Shown here: piece after piece, positions 49,033-57,984 of the stretch
Layout: every line of letters begins with the position of its first letter
Position numbering within the stretch: position 1 is the stretch's first letter
From: Fulvimarina endophytica
GTDB taxonomy: Bacteria; Pseudomonadota; Alphaproteobacteria; Rhizobiales; Rhizobiaceae
DNA length: 64,000 bases
NCBI RefSeq assembly: GCF_003403015.1
Contig: NZ_QURL01000001.1
Span: 310,001 to 374,000, forward strand
Direction of reading: 5' to 3'
Position numbers and translations under genes: made by a program
The notes under the pieces: generated by a model
Database searches by the model: none
What the model was told of the DNA's origin: nothing
Seen by the model: the letters and a program-made list of their open reading frames with translations, nothing else

Positions 49033-49614
49033 TCAGTTTCGAGCCAGGGGCGAGACGCCGAACAGCCATTCGTGGGCCCAGACGATGAAGACGGCGGCGA
49101 TCGACAGTCCGATGACCAGCGAGAGAAGATCCATTTTCGCGGACGCTACCTTTCCGCCGACGGGCTGGGCATTTCGGCGTAGCGACGAGAGGTAGTCGAG
49201 AACGGCCCAGACGAAGAAGGCACCGAAGAGAACGACGTTCGCCGTTTCGCCGTTGGCGAGGAGATGGCCGGCTGCCCAGAGACCGACGCCGAGAACCATC
49301 GGGTGGCGCGCGGCGCGCTTGATATGGCTCGCGGGAAGATATGCCGCCGAGACGAGAACGAAGGCGACCGGCACCAGAGCGAGCGTGCCAAGGGACAAGA
49401 CCGGAGGAGGGGTGTAGAGGCGGCCATGCGAGGCAAGCGCTTCTCCATAACCCTGGCCAATCAGAACCAGTCCGATGAGGGAGAGAAGGCTGTAGCTCGC
49501 CCTGTAGGGCATCTCGCCGATCCGCGAGATCAGGAGGTTTCTCGGTGCTTCGCCGACCACGCGGATCGAATGCATTCCGATGAACAGAATCAGCCCGACA
49601 ATCAGCAACGACAC
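49033..49614 (-). CDS. NnrU-family membrane protein
   Basis: This protein has about 193 residues if the GTG at 49614 is used, which has GAAGGGACTTTTCAC upstream; an ATG at 49656 lacks a ribosome site. It has five or six membrane helices and the family segments RHPMVLGVGLWAAGHLLANGE and VVLFGAFFVWAVLDYLS. NnrU was first linked to nitrite/nitric oxide metabolism, and the fold is related to isoprenylcysteine methyltransferase-like proteins. No denitrification gene is nearby, so the role here is open. Confidence 0.85.
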   Translation of the reverse strand: MSLLIVGLILFIGMHSIRVVGEAPRNLLISRIGEMPYRASYSLLSLIGLVLIGQGYGEALASHGRLYTPPPVLSLGTLALVPVAFVLVSAAYLPASHIKRAARHPMVLGVGLWAAGHLLANGETANVVLFGAFFVWAVLDYLSSLRRNAQPVGGKVASAKMDLLSLVIGLSIAAVFIVWAHEWLFGVSPLARN

Positions 49615-49789
49615 GTGAAAAGTCCCTTCTTCGACGCGGCCGAACGGTCGTAGCATGGTTCGAGTTCTGGGAGATACGAAGTCCTCGGTCGGGCGAGGAC
49701 GCGATGCCGCACCCGCAACATCGCATCGCGCGATGGCTCGATCGCCTCGGTTCTAAACCGTACACTCCCGGTGAAGAGGAGATTCGACG

Positions 49790-50194
49790 ATGAATGGTGC
49801 AGCGCTGGGAGCAGTGGCGATCTATTGCGCGTTGAACATCGCGATCCTGTTCTGGATCTCGATCGCGATCGGTCTCATTCGCAGACGAAACGCGATCCTG
49901 ATCGGCGATGGCGGCGATGCCCGCCTCGCCAAGGCGATGCGCGGGCACGCCAACGCCATCGAAATGATGCCGATGACGCTCATCGCTCTCGCACTCGCGG
50001 CACTCCTAGGGGCGTCACCCTGGCTCATTCACGCCCTCGGCCTCGCGCTCACCATCGGGCGCTTCCTCCATGCGCTGCATTTCACTCGCGCGGGCACGCC
50101 TCTCTGGCAGCGCATGGCGGGTTTCGGCCTGTCCGCGATCGCACTCGCCGGATCAGCGGCAACCGCCGCGATCCTCGGGATCCTCGCGATCTGA
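49790..50194 (+). CDS. MAPEG-family membrane protein
   Basis: This is a 134-residue four-helix membrane protein. The MAPEG signature is RGHANAIEMMPMTLIALALA, where the arginine-asparagine-glutamate set binds glutathione in characterised relatives. GAGGAGATTCGACG precedes the ATG. It may be a glutathione transferase or peroxidase type; substrate is unknown. Confidence 0.87.
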   Translation: MNGAALGAVAIYCALNIAILFWISIAIGLIRRRNAILIGDGGDARLAKAMRGHANAIEMMPMTLIALALAALLGASPWLIHALGLALTIGRFLHALHFTRAGTPLWQRMAGFGLSAIALAGSAATAAILGILAI

Positions 50195-50351
50195 CTTCGG
50201 CCGCGACAGGGGATGGATCATCCCTGCCGGATCGAAGGACATGGAGACCTCGATCGAGTCGAAAGGCCGCACGTTCGAAGCGTGATCACGACGGTATCCT
50301 CGTTCCCGTTTTGATCTTGTTTTTTAATCAATTCCGCGTAGCGTCCAGAGG

Positions 50352-51497
50352 ATGGAACGAGATCGCATTCTGGCATGGTTGAATGATGCCCATTCATCGC
50401 TTGCAGGCATTCAGCTCACCGGTGCATCGCTGTGTCTCGGGGCGCTCGTTATCCTTCTTTTCACGCTGCTGCTAAGGGCACGCAAGGCCAATCGCGAACT
50501 GAGGACCTTGATCGGCGAAGCGGGCGACGCTGGCCCAGGCATGAGCTCGGTCCTGAAGGCTCAGGCCGAACTGGCCGGCCGTCTCCAGTCGATGGCAGAG
50601 ATCATCGGCAGTCGCCAGGCGGAACTGACGTCGACGCTTGCTGGCCGCTTCGACGGTCTCTCGAATGCTGTTGGACGACAGCTCGTCTCGACCAGTTCCG
50701 AAACCCGCGAAACGCTGTCCGCGCTTGGCGAACGTCTGGCGGTGATCGATCAGGCACAGAACCGCATCGGCGAACTGGCGAGCGGGATCACGCAATTGCA
50801 GCACGTCCTCGGGGACAAGCAGACGCGCGGCGCTTTCGGCGAGCTTCGGATGCAGACCATCGTCTCCGACGCATTGCCGGCGAACGGATATCGAATGCAG
50901 GCGACGCTCTCGAACGGGAAGCGGCCGGACTGCCTAATCATGATGCCGAACGGCGCGTTCCCGCTCGCCATCGATGCCAAGTTTCCACTCGACGCCTATG
51001 CCGCGCTGGCTTCGGCGCAGACGAAGGAGGCGCGCGTTTCCGCCGGCAATCGGTTGCGCCGGGACATGGATGTCCATATCCGCGCGATCGCCACCAAATA
51101 TCTGATACCGGGCGAAACGCTGGATACGGCGATCATGTTCGTTCCTTCGGAGGCGGTGTTCGCGTTTCTTGGCGAACATTTCCCCGACATCATCCAGAAG
51201 GCCTATCGGTCACGCGTGGTGATCGTCTCTCCCACATTGCTCATGCTTTCCGTCCAGGTGATTCAGAATCTTCTGAAGGACGCCAAGGTTCGGGAGGAGG
51301 CGGTCCGTATCCAGCAGGAAACCCGTCTTCTCGGCGAGGAAATCCAGCGCCTCGGGGAGCGGGTCGATGCGCTCAAGACCCATTTCGGCCAGTCGCAGCG
51401 GGATGTCGATCAAATCCTCTCTTCCACATCCCGCATTTTGAAGCGCGCGGAAAGGATCGACGAACTGCCTGCGGACACCCGTCAAGGGCTCGAATAA
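50352..51497 (+). CDS. rmuC: RmuC-family recombination-limiting protein
   Basis: This is a 381-residue protein. It has an N-terminal membrane helix (LCLGALVILLFTLLL), a coiled-coil region, then the RmuC nuclease-like domain (GAFGELRMQTIVSDALP, LAIDAKFPLDAY, IMFVPSEAVFAFLGEH, SPTLLMLSVQVIQNLL). RmuC is thought to limit inversion at short repeats. GAGG precedes the ATG. It stands alone here. Confidence 0.93.
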   Translation: MERDRILAWLNDAHSSLAGIQLTGASLCLGALVILLFTLLLRARKANRELRTLIGEAGDAGPGMSSVLKAQAELAGRLQSMAEIIGSRQAELTSTLAGRFDGLSNAVGRQLVSTSSETRETLSALGERLAVIDQAQNRIGELASGITQLQHVLGDKQTRGAFGELRMQTIVSDALPANGYRMQATLSNGKRPDCLIMMPNGAFPLAIDAKFPLDAYAALASAQTKEARVSAGNRLRRDMDVHIRAIATKYLIPGETLDTAIMFVPSEAVFAFLGEHFPDIIQKAYRSRVVIVSPTLLMLSVQVIQNLLKDAKVREEAVRIQQETRLLGEEIQRLGERVDALKTHFGQSQRDVDQILSSTSRILKRAERIDELPADTRQGLE

Positions 51498-51689
51498 GGC
51501 ACGAAGGGCAAATATCACAACAACGTGATCGCCGCTAAGATCCGTGCTGATCTTCGCAATCCCCGTGAGCGCAGAGCTTTGCAGGGGTCCGTTGCCAGTC
51601 TATTCTTACCAGACCGTTAAACTAACTCGGATCGAAACGTGATCAGCCGCATTATGTGACCAGAAGACGACGATCCTGAGGGGGACGAA

Positions 51690-53234
51690 ATGTATCGCGT
51701 GGCGCGAACACTGATGGCAGCAGTCGGGCTGGCGATCCTGCCGGTCGGTGCATCGGTCGTTCCTGCACATGCAACCGGTCTCTCCGAAGCCTACAACTCG
51801 CAGACCGATATCGACTTTCGCCAAGGCCTCCAGATCCGTCTCGCCTGGACCGGCGATTACGAGGGCTCGTTCGACGGCGTGATCGGGCCGAACTCGCTCC
51901 GGGCGATCCGTGATTTCCAGGCCCGCCATGGGTTCGAGCCGAATGGCATCATTTCCGACCAAATGCTGTCGCAACTCGTCTCGCAGTCGGATGCCGTCCA
52001 GAACGGACTGGGCGTCGCCTTTGCCGAAGATGCCGCGACCGGTTCGCGGCTTCTCATTCCGTTCAACCGCGTCGTGGATCAGGGTCGTACCGAAGTCGGT
52101 AACCTCTGGCGCTCCGAAGACGGACGTATCGAGGTCGAGACGGTGCGGATCGCCGATACCGGCCAGACCCTTCCGGGCCTCTTCGATGTCCTGAACCGGC
52201 AGACGGAAACGCGCTCGGTGTCCAGCTCCGCGTTCTCGGAGACCAGCTTCAAGGTCTTCGGGACGGACTCCGGCCGCCAGTATATGATGCGCTTCGAGGT
52301 CGGTTCGGAAGACGGCACCGATGTTCGTGGGTTCTCCATTTCATACGATCCCGCGGTCGCGAGCGAGATCGAGCCCTTCCTGACCGTCGCATCGGAATTG
52401 TTCGAGCCGTTCGCCGCCGATCCCCGCGAGCCACTGGTGGCCAGCCGCGAGGACAAGCCGTTCACGACCATGCTGCGCAATCGCCGCGAGACGGCGGAGC
52501 CGGATGGCCGTTACGCGATGGCTTATGCCGATCCGACCCAGCCGAACATGTTCGCCATTCCGCCGATCGACGGCCGGATGGCCTCCAATCAGCGTGATCC
52601 GTCCGATGTGGCGTTCGACATGGCGGGCTCTGGGTTTGCGGTTTCCGAGGACGGCTGGGTGCTGACGAACGCCCATGTTGTTAGGGCCTGCAATGCGGTG
52701 CTCGTGAGTGGTTATGGCCGCGTGACGGACCGGGTCGTCGATACGCAGAACGATCTTGCGCTCGTGAAGGTCGATGGACATTTCGAAGCGCCCCTCGCGA
52801 TCGCGGCAGACAAGCCGCGCCTTGGCGAAGACATCCTTGCGCTCGGTTTCCCCCTGCGTTCGATCCTTGCCGATTCCCTGAACGTCACCCGTGGAAACGT
52901 TTCCTCGCTTCTCGGCCTGATGAACGATCCGCGCTACATGCAGATCTCCGCCCCGGTGCAGCCGGGCAATTCGGGTGGTCCGCTCGTCGATCTCGCTGGC
53001 CGGGTCGTCGGTGTCGTGACCGCGAAGCTGAATGCCGTCGCGATCGCCGATGCGACCGGGGACATTCCCCAGTCCATCAACTTCGCGATCCAGCCGAATG
53101 CCGTCTCCGCATTCCTCGACGAGAATGCCATCGAATACCGGACGGCGGACGCGGGCGCGGAGCTCACGAGCGTTCCCGACGCCGTCGCGAGCGTGAAGGA
53201 CGCGATCCTTCCGGTGCTGTGTCTCGACGAATAG
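51690..53234 (+). CDS. exported trypsin-like serine protease with peptidoglycan-binding domain
   Basis: This is a 514-residue exported protein with a signal peptide ending near VVPAHAT. Residues 40-97 form a PG_binding_1-type domain (GDYEGSFDGVIGPNSLRAIR, DFQARHGFEPNG). A middle region of about 200 residues of unknown fold precedes a trypsin-like domain with the catalytic triad His329 (LTNAHVV), Asp355 (QNDLALV) and Ser428 (GNSGGPL). There is no PDZ domain, unlike DegP. It probably acts at the cell wall. A C-terminal cysteine (VLCLDE) may pair with Cys334. Confidence 0.9.
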   Translation: MYRVARTLMAAVGLAILPVGASVVPAHATGLSEAYNSQTDIDFRQGLQIRLAWTGDYEGSFDGVIGPNSLRAIRDFQARHGFEPNGIISDQMLSQLVSQSDAVQNGLGVAFAEDAATGSRLLIPFNRVVDQGRTEVGNLWRSEDGRIEVETVRIADTGQTLPGLFDVLNRQTETRSVSSSAFSETSFKVFGTDSGRQYMMRFEVGSEDGTDVRGFSISYDPAVASEIEPFLTVASELFEPFAADPREPLVASREDKPFTTMLRNRRETAEPDGRYAMAYADPTQPNMFAIPPIDGRMASNQRDPSDVAFDMAGSGFAVSEDGWVLTNAHVVRACNAVLVSGYGRVTDRVVDTQNDLALVKVDGHFEAPLAIAADKPRLGEDILALGFPLRSILADSLNVTRGNVSSLLGLMNDPRYMQISAPVQPGNSGGPLVDLAGRVVGVVTAKLNAVAIADATGDIPQSINFAIQPNAVSAFLDENAIEYRTADAGAELTSVPDAVASVKDAILPVLCLDE

Positions 53235-53408
53235 ACGCGGCTGACCTCCGGGACGGGCGGGCTGACCGCCTCGGGAATGGTTCGTGGGGCGCTCGTCCGT
53301 GGTGGCCTGCCCAGAACCAAAGCTGACCGATCGGAATTGGAACCGGATCAGAAGAGGCCTGTTTTCCTGAAACGATACCAGTCACTCTGGAAGCAACGGG
53401 AAAACGAA

Positions 53409-53720
53409 ATGCCTGATCTCAGCACCGAACCCAAAATGATGCGCGCGCAGCAGGACAAGGATACGCCCGAACGCATCGCCGAGGACGAGACCCGGCCGGG
53501 TGCGGGACGCACGGACGCTGACGCCGAGAGCGCGCGAGATCGGGAGGCGTCCAAAAAAGGCGAGGCCCGTTACGAGACGGAACAGCAGCAGGCAATCTTC
53601 GAAGGAAACCAGAAGAGCGGCACGGCGAAGACGGATGGTAAGCCGCAGACGGCAAAGAGGCCTGAAGAGAGCGGCGATCATGGCCTCGCGAATGAAGGTC
53701 GCTCTCTTCTGAAGGACTGA
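53409..53720 (+). CDS. small hydrophilic protein of unknown function
   Basis: This is a 103-residue protein, charged throughout (many Asp, Glu, Lys, Arg, Gln) with no predicted hydrophobic core, signal or helix of the membrane type. It reads as intrinsically disordered. A purine-rich GGGAAAACGAA precedes the ATG. It ends before a hairpin shared with the convergent HAD gene. A stress-related disordered protein is possible but unproven. Confidence 0.65.
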   Translation: MPDLSTEPKMMRAQQDKDTPERIAEDETRPGAGRTDADAESARDREASKKGEARYETEQQQAIFEGNQKSGTAKTDGKPQTAKRPEESGDHGLANEGRSLLKD

Positions 53721-53721
53721 C

Positions 53722-53741
53722 CGAAGCGCGACGGCGCTTCG
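53722..53741. terminator. bidirectional terminator
   Basis: Perfect 8-bp arms CGAAGCGC and GCGCTTCG with loop GACG lie between convergent genes, directly after the small hydrophilic gene. Confidence 0.6.
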
Positions 53742-53756
53742 CGCCGAGAGCATGAA

Positions 53757-54473
53757 CTATTTCTGGATGCTCTGAAGAAACGTCGTCAGGTCATCCGTGA
53801 TGTAGTCGATATGCTCGCCGTCGCGGCCCTCGTGCTCCCAATACTCGCCGAGGGTCGTCTCGAAATTGCGCGGCACGACGAGGACGGTCGTCATACTCAG
53901 TGCCTTGGGGACCGAGAGATTCTTCGCGAGATCCTCGAACATCGCGGCCTTCGAGGGGTCGATCCCATGACGGCCGACGAAGAGATCGTAGGTCTCGGCC
54001 GCAGGTTTCGGAACGAGGTTCGAGGCGACGATATCGAAGATATCGTCGAAATGATCGAGAACGCCAAGTTGCCGCGCCGCACGTTCGGCGTGGCCGCGGT
54101 CCCCGTTGGTGAAGATGAATTTGCGGCCCGGGAGCGTCGCGATCGACTCTCCGAGGGCCGCATTCGGCTCCAGCCACGAATAATCGATGTCATGAACGAA
54201 GGCGAGAAACGCGTCCGGATCGATCTGGCGCTCGTTCATCAGCCCCCGCAGGGTCGTTCCGTGGCGCCGATAGAGATCCTTCTGCACGATCCGCGCGTCC
54301 TCTCTCGGAAGACTCAGGAGATCGGCGACGAATGTCGTCATCCGCTGGTCGATCTGCGAAAACAGGTCGGTGTGGCGCGGATAGAGGGTGTTGTCGAGGT
54401 CGAAGATCCAGTCGCGCACGTGTGCGAAGGATTCCGGCGAGGCATCCGCGGTCCTCAGAGTCTCGGCTGTCAT
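53757..54473 (-). CDS. pyrimidine 5'-nucleotidase (HAD superfamily)
   Basis: This is a 238-residue HAD phosphatase. The start at 54473 follows GAGGACCGATCAGC. The nucleophile motif is WIFDLDNTLYP (Asp25, Asp27), motif II is FTNGDRGHA, and the lysine region is VPKPAAETYD with acidic MFEDLAKNL. This is the SDT1/PPM-like group acting on pyrimidine nucleoside monophosphates. A gene of this kind sits near argB in related genomes; here a porin gene lies between them. Confidence 0.9.
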   Translation of the reverse strand: MTAETLRTADASPESFAHVRDWIFDLDNTLYPRHTDLFSQIDQRMTTFVADLLSLPREDARIVQKDLYRRHGTTLRGLMNERQIDPDAFLAFVHDIDYSWLEPNAALGESIATLPGRKFIFTNGDRGHAERAARQLGVLDHFDDIFDIVASNLVPKPAAETYDLFVGRHGIDPSKAAMFEDLAKNLSVPKALSMTTVLVVPRNFETTLGEYWEHEGRDGEHIDYITDDLTTFLQSIQK

Positions 54474-54761
54474 GCTGATCGGTCCTCGTCCGCCTGTTCC
54501 ATCCCCGGAAATGCATCGCGCAAGGCGTGATGGCAAATGGAAACTCCCGAATGGCGGGCTCGCAAGTCCCGCTATGAGGACGTTCTGCCACAATTTCCCG
54601 GCGGCCTGCCGCGATCGGTCTGGACGAAGGATACGGTAAGATCCCTAGCACCCCGTCGCCGACCCGGCCCGCACGGTGTCAATCGGTCGGGTCGTCAAGA
54701 GAAGGGAGCGACGACCGATCTCGAACCCGTCGACCCTTCGCCGAAAATTTCGCCCGACGCC

Positions 54762-56060
54762 CTAATAGGCGAACTGGAAGCGTCCGGTCACGGCATGGAC
54801 GTCGAGCCCGTCGATCGATCCTGCAGTCCCATGGGTGTAGGAGTAGTCGGCAGTCAGCCTGAAGCGCTTGGTCAGATAAAGGTTTGCGACGGCCGACAAT
54901 CCGATTTGCGCACCGGCATCGGGACCAAGATCGGTCAGATCGAGATAGTCGACGCGGGCACCGACTTCCAAAGCGCCGAAGCCGCCCTGATCGATCGGGT
55001 TCTTCGGGACGACCCGTCCGAACGATCCCGTCTCGCGGCTGTAGCTGCGCTGCTCGCCGGTGAGGAAATAGGTCGTGTAGAGATACCCGCCATGGGCGGT
55101 CCCGCTCTTCAGCAATCCATCCACATAGACGCCTGTCAGTTCCGCCTGGATCGAAAGCGAACTAACGGAGCGAGCGAATTCGAGGTTGCCGCGATAGACG
55201 TCTGACGACCCCATGAATGTCGGCGAGGACGCTATCGAACGGCTGCTGAGTGCGGAATTGCTGTTGCCCGAGAACGAGACGCCGCCGGTGACGTCGAATT
55301 TGGTCGAAACGGCCGCACCCAGATGGAGGAGGTTCTCGACCCGCTGGGTGCCGGTGCCGTCCGTCGTCGCGTCACCGCCACGCTCGATCTGACTCTCTTC
55401 GTAAATCGGCACCCACGTGGCCCGAGCGGTCACGCCGACACCGCGCTCGTCCAGCCCCTCGAAACCAGGACCGCGCCCGTCGTTGAGGTCGCCACCGAAA
55501 ACGCCTGCTGCAACGGTATACGTGTCCGTCGAGTAGCGGGCGACACCACCCACATTGTCGCCCGGAATGAGGGCCGCGCTTTGTCCGGCGCTCGCGAAGG
55601 GCAGGAAGCGGCTGCCGCCGATGTCCTGGAGGGAAAAGGGCTCGTCCTGCTGACCCAGAATCACGTCGAGATTGTCCATGAACTGGTAGCTGAGGAAGAG
55701 ATAGCGCAGCGGCCGGGACTCGTTCTCGAAGTCGTAGGCGAAGGTCGCGTCGAGCTTGTCGTAGGTTCCGAACAGGTAGAGGCGGGCAAGCGCGACCTCC
55801 GACCGCCATCCGCTCCGGCCGGGATCGAAGTCCAGATATCCGCCGTCCAGCTGGACGAAGGGGGCGATGGTGATATTGCGATCGTCGCCGCCGAACTGGA
55901 GATAGCGTTCGTTAGTCGGGAACAGATCAGAGTCGTTCGTCGCCGACTGAGCATGTGCGTCGCGAGGAAGAGCCGCCGCGCAGAGAAGGACGGATGCAAG
56001 AATTAATCCAGCCTGTTCCAGCCTCGACGATGGCGTTTTACCATAATGGCGGTCGGTCAT
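54762..56060 (-). CDS. OprO/OprP-family porin
   Basis: This is a 432-residue outer-membrane barrel. The start at 56060 follows GAGGGACAGCCCG; a longer reading to 56096 is possible. A signal peptide ends near PRDAHAQ. The barrel has the family segment VILGQQDEPFSLQDIGGSRF and FAYDFENESRPLRYLFLSY, and ends in GRFQFAY with a terminal aromatic residue. OprO/OprP of Pseudomonas are phosphate/polyphosphate porins, but many homologues have other selectivity, so the substrate is open. Confidence 0.87.
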   Translation of the reverse strand: MTDRHYGKTPSSRLEQAGLILASVLLCAAALPRDAHAQSATNDSDLFPTNERYLQFGGDDRNITIAPFVQLDGGYLDFDPGRSGWRSEVALARLYLFGTYDKLDATFAYDFENESRPLRYLFLSYQFMDNLDVILGQQDEPFSLQDIGGSRFLPFASAGQSAALIPGDNVGGVARYSTDTYTVAAGVFGGDLNDGRGPGFEGLDERGVGVTARATWVPIYEESQIERGGDATTDGTGTQRVENLLHLGAAVSTKFDVTGGVSFSGNSNSALSSRSIASSPTFMGSSDVYRGNLEFARSVSSLSIQAELTGVYVDGLLKSGTAHGGYLYTTYFLTGEQRSYSRETGSFGRVVPKNPIDQGGFGALEVGARVDYLDLTDLGPDAGAQIGLSAVANLYLTKRFRLTADYSYTHGTAGSIDGLDVHAVTGRFQFAY

Positions 56061-56205
56061 CGGGCTGTCCCTCGATTGTTTCATCATCCGACGCACGAAG
56101 TCAGGAATTCAACGCGTCGTTTGTTTTCGAAACACTAGAGGGCGCGGCGAAGCAGCGATGTAGCCGCTTCGCAACAATGTGCCGAGACCGGACGGCGATC
56201 CTACG

Positions 56206-57102
56206 TCACGGTACGATCAGCGTTCCCGCACCGTGTTCGGTCAGCAGTTCCAGAAGAACAGAATGCCGGGTCTTCCCGTTGAGGATGACGACGCCTTCGA
56301 CGCCTCGCTCGAGCGCTTCGATACAGGTCTCGACCTTGGGGATCATGCCGCCCGAAATGACGCCCCTGCGGATGAGGGACTTCGCCTCGCTGACCGACAG
56401 CTCCTTGATCAGCTGCTTCTCCGCATCGAGCACGCCGGGCACGTCGGTCAGGAACAGGAGCCTCGATGCCTGCAGCGCACCTGCGATCGCGCCGGCGAAG
56501 GTGTCGGCATTGATGTTGTAGGTCGCCCCGTCCCGGCCCGGCGCCACCGGCGCGATCACCGGGATCATCTCGGAGCGGGCGAGGAGATCGAGAAGCGTCC
56601 GGTCCACCTCCACCGGTTCGCCGACGAAGCCGAGATCCAGAACGCGCTCGATATGGGAGTCGGGGTCGATGACCGTCTTCGTCGCCTTCTCCGCGAAGAC
56701 GAGATTGCCGTCCTTGCCGCAAAGACCGATCGCCCATTCGCCCTCGGCGTTGATCATGGCGACGATCTCCTTGTTGATCGACCCCGCCAGAACCATTTCG
56801 ACGATCCGGACCGTCTCGGCATCCGTGACCCGCAGCCCGCCCTCGAAGCGGGACTCGATGCCCATCTGCGTCAGCATCCTGCCGATCTGGGGACCGCCGC
56901 CGTGCACGACGACCGGATTGACGCCCGACTGCTTCAAGAGCGCGATATCGCGTGCGAAGGCCTGGCCGAGGCTCGTATCGCCCATGGCGTGACCGCCATA
57001 TTTCACGACGACATTCTTGTTCTCGTAGGCCTGCATATAGGGGAGGGCTTCGGAGAGAAGGCGTGCCTGCGTCTCGGCGCTGTCGGGGGTCTGCTCGCTC
57101 AT
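56206..57102 (-). CDS. argB: N-acetylglutamate kinase
   Basis: This 298-residue amino-acid kinase performs the second step of arginine synthesis. The start at 57102 was chosen since [20 protein letters not shown] is the usual N terminus, although the reading is open to 57324. Motifs are [47 protein letters not shown] and [12 protein letters not shown]. The extended N-terminal helix suggests the hexameric, arginine-sensitive form. Confidence 0.96.
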   Translation of the reverse strand: MSEQTPDSAETQARLLSEALPYMQAYENKNVVVKYGGHAMGDTSLGQAFARDIALLKQSGVNPVVVHGGGPQIGRMLTQMGIESRFEGGLRVTDAETVRIVEMVLAGSINKEIVAMINAEGEWAIGLCGKDGNLVFAEKATKTVIDPDSHIERVLDLGFVGEPVEVDRTLLDLLARSEMIPVIAPVAPGRDGATYNINADTFAGAIAGALQASRLLFLTDVPGVLDAEKQLIKELSVSEAKSLIRRGVISGGMIPKVETCIEALERGVEGVVILNGKTRHSVLLELLTEHGAGTLIVP

Positions 57103-57305
57103 CTCGTCCGTCCTATCGCTCGGGTGGCATCGTATGGGTGGCTCTTCTAGCGACAATCCTGCCGGGGCAGAAGTCGCGATCTGGGCTTCTACGATCGTTT
57201 CGCGACGGTTCGTTGGCAGGGGCGGCAAGGAAATGCCATGGTTTTCGCCACTGTGATCGCATTCGCGTGATATCCTGTTCGTGAGAAGAAGGGACCGGGG
57301 AACCC

Positions 57306-57887
57306 ATGCTCGATTGTCTGCCACGCTGCGCGACGGCTATCGTCAGCGCCTTGGGCGCCATTCTGCTGTCACCCTCGTTCGCGCAAGCGGCCGAGGATGC
57401 GCTGTCCAAGGCTGCTGGCGAGGACGTGCAACTCGTCATGCGCCATGCGATCGCGCCGGGCACCGGAGATCCCGATGAGTTCACGCTGGGCGATTGCAGC
57501 ACCCAGCGCAACCTTTCCGAGACCGGCCGCGAACAGGCGGCAGCAATCGGGCGCAAGCTCGAGGAGGCGGGCGTGAAGGTCGACGTCGTCTATTCGAGCG
57601 AATGGTGTCGCGCACGCCAGACCGCCGAACTCCTGGGACTGGCTCCGGTCGAGTCCGCCTCTTTCCTCAACTCGTTCTTCGAAGATCGCACCGAGGCCGC
57701 GCGCCAGAACAGGGCATTTCGCAACAAGCTCGAGGAACTCGCCGAGGAAGGGCGGAAGGCCCTTTTCGTGACCCATCAGGTGAACATAACCGAGCTGACG
57801 GGCGTCTACCCGGCATCGGGTGAGATCGTTCTCATCACGCTGGACGAGAACGGCGAGGTCGAACCCGGCGGCAGCATCCACGAGTGA
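57306..57887 (+). CDS. exported histidine phosphatase-family protein
   Basis: This is a 193-residue protein of the phosphoglycerate-mutase-like fold. A signal peptide ends near SFAQAAE. The catalytic RHG-type motif appears as [13 protein letters not shown], with alanine for glycine. The second arginine/acid region is [14 protein letters not shown], and the second histidine is in [21 protein letters not shown] sequence precedes the ATG. The substrate is unknown; periplasmic phosphate release is plausible. Confidence 0.88.
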   Translation: MLDCLPRCATAIVSALGAILLSPSFAQAAEDALSKAAGEDVQLVMRHAIAPGTGDPDEFTLGDCSTQRNLSETGREQAAAIGRKLEEAGVKVDVVYSSEWCRARQTAELLGLAPVESASFLNSFFEDRTEAARQNRAFRNKLEELAEEGRKALFVTHQVNITELTGVYPASGEIVLITLDENGEVEPGGSIHE

Positions 57888-57984
57888 TTACAGCCCGCGA
57901 CTCGATCGGGACGATGGTGTCGGCCGGGTCGCAACAGCGATCGCGCCAGTCATCGGTCCGGGGATATCGCGTCGGCCTCCGCCC

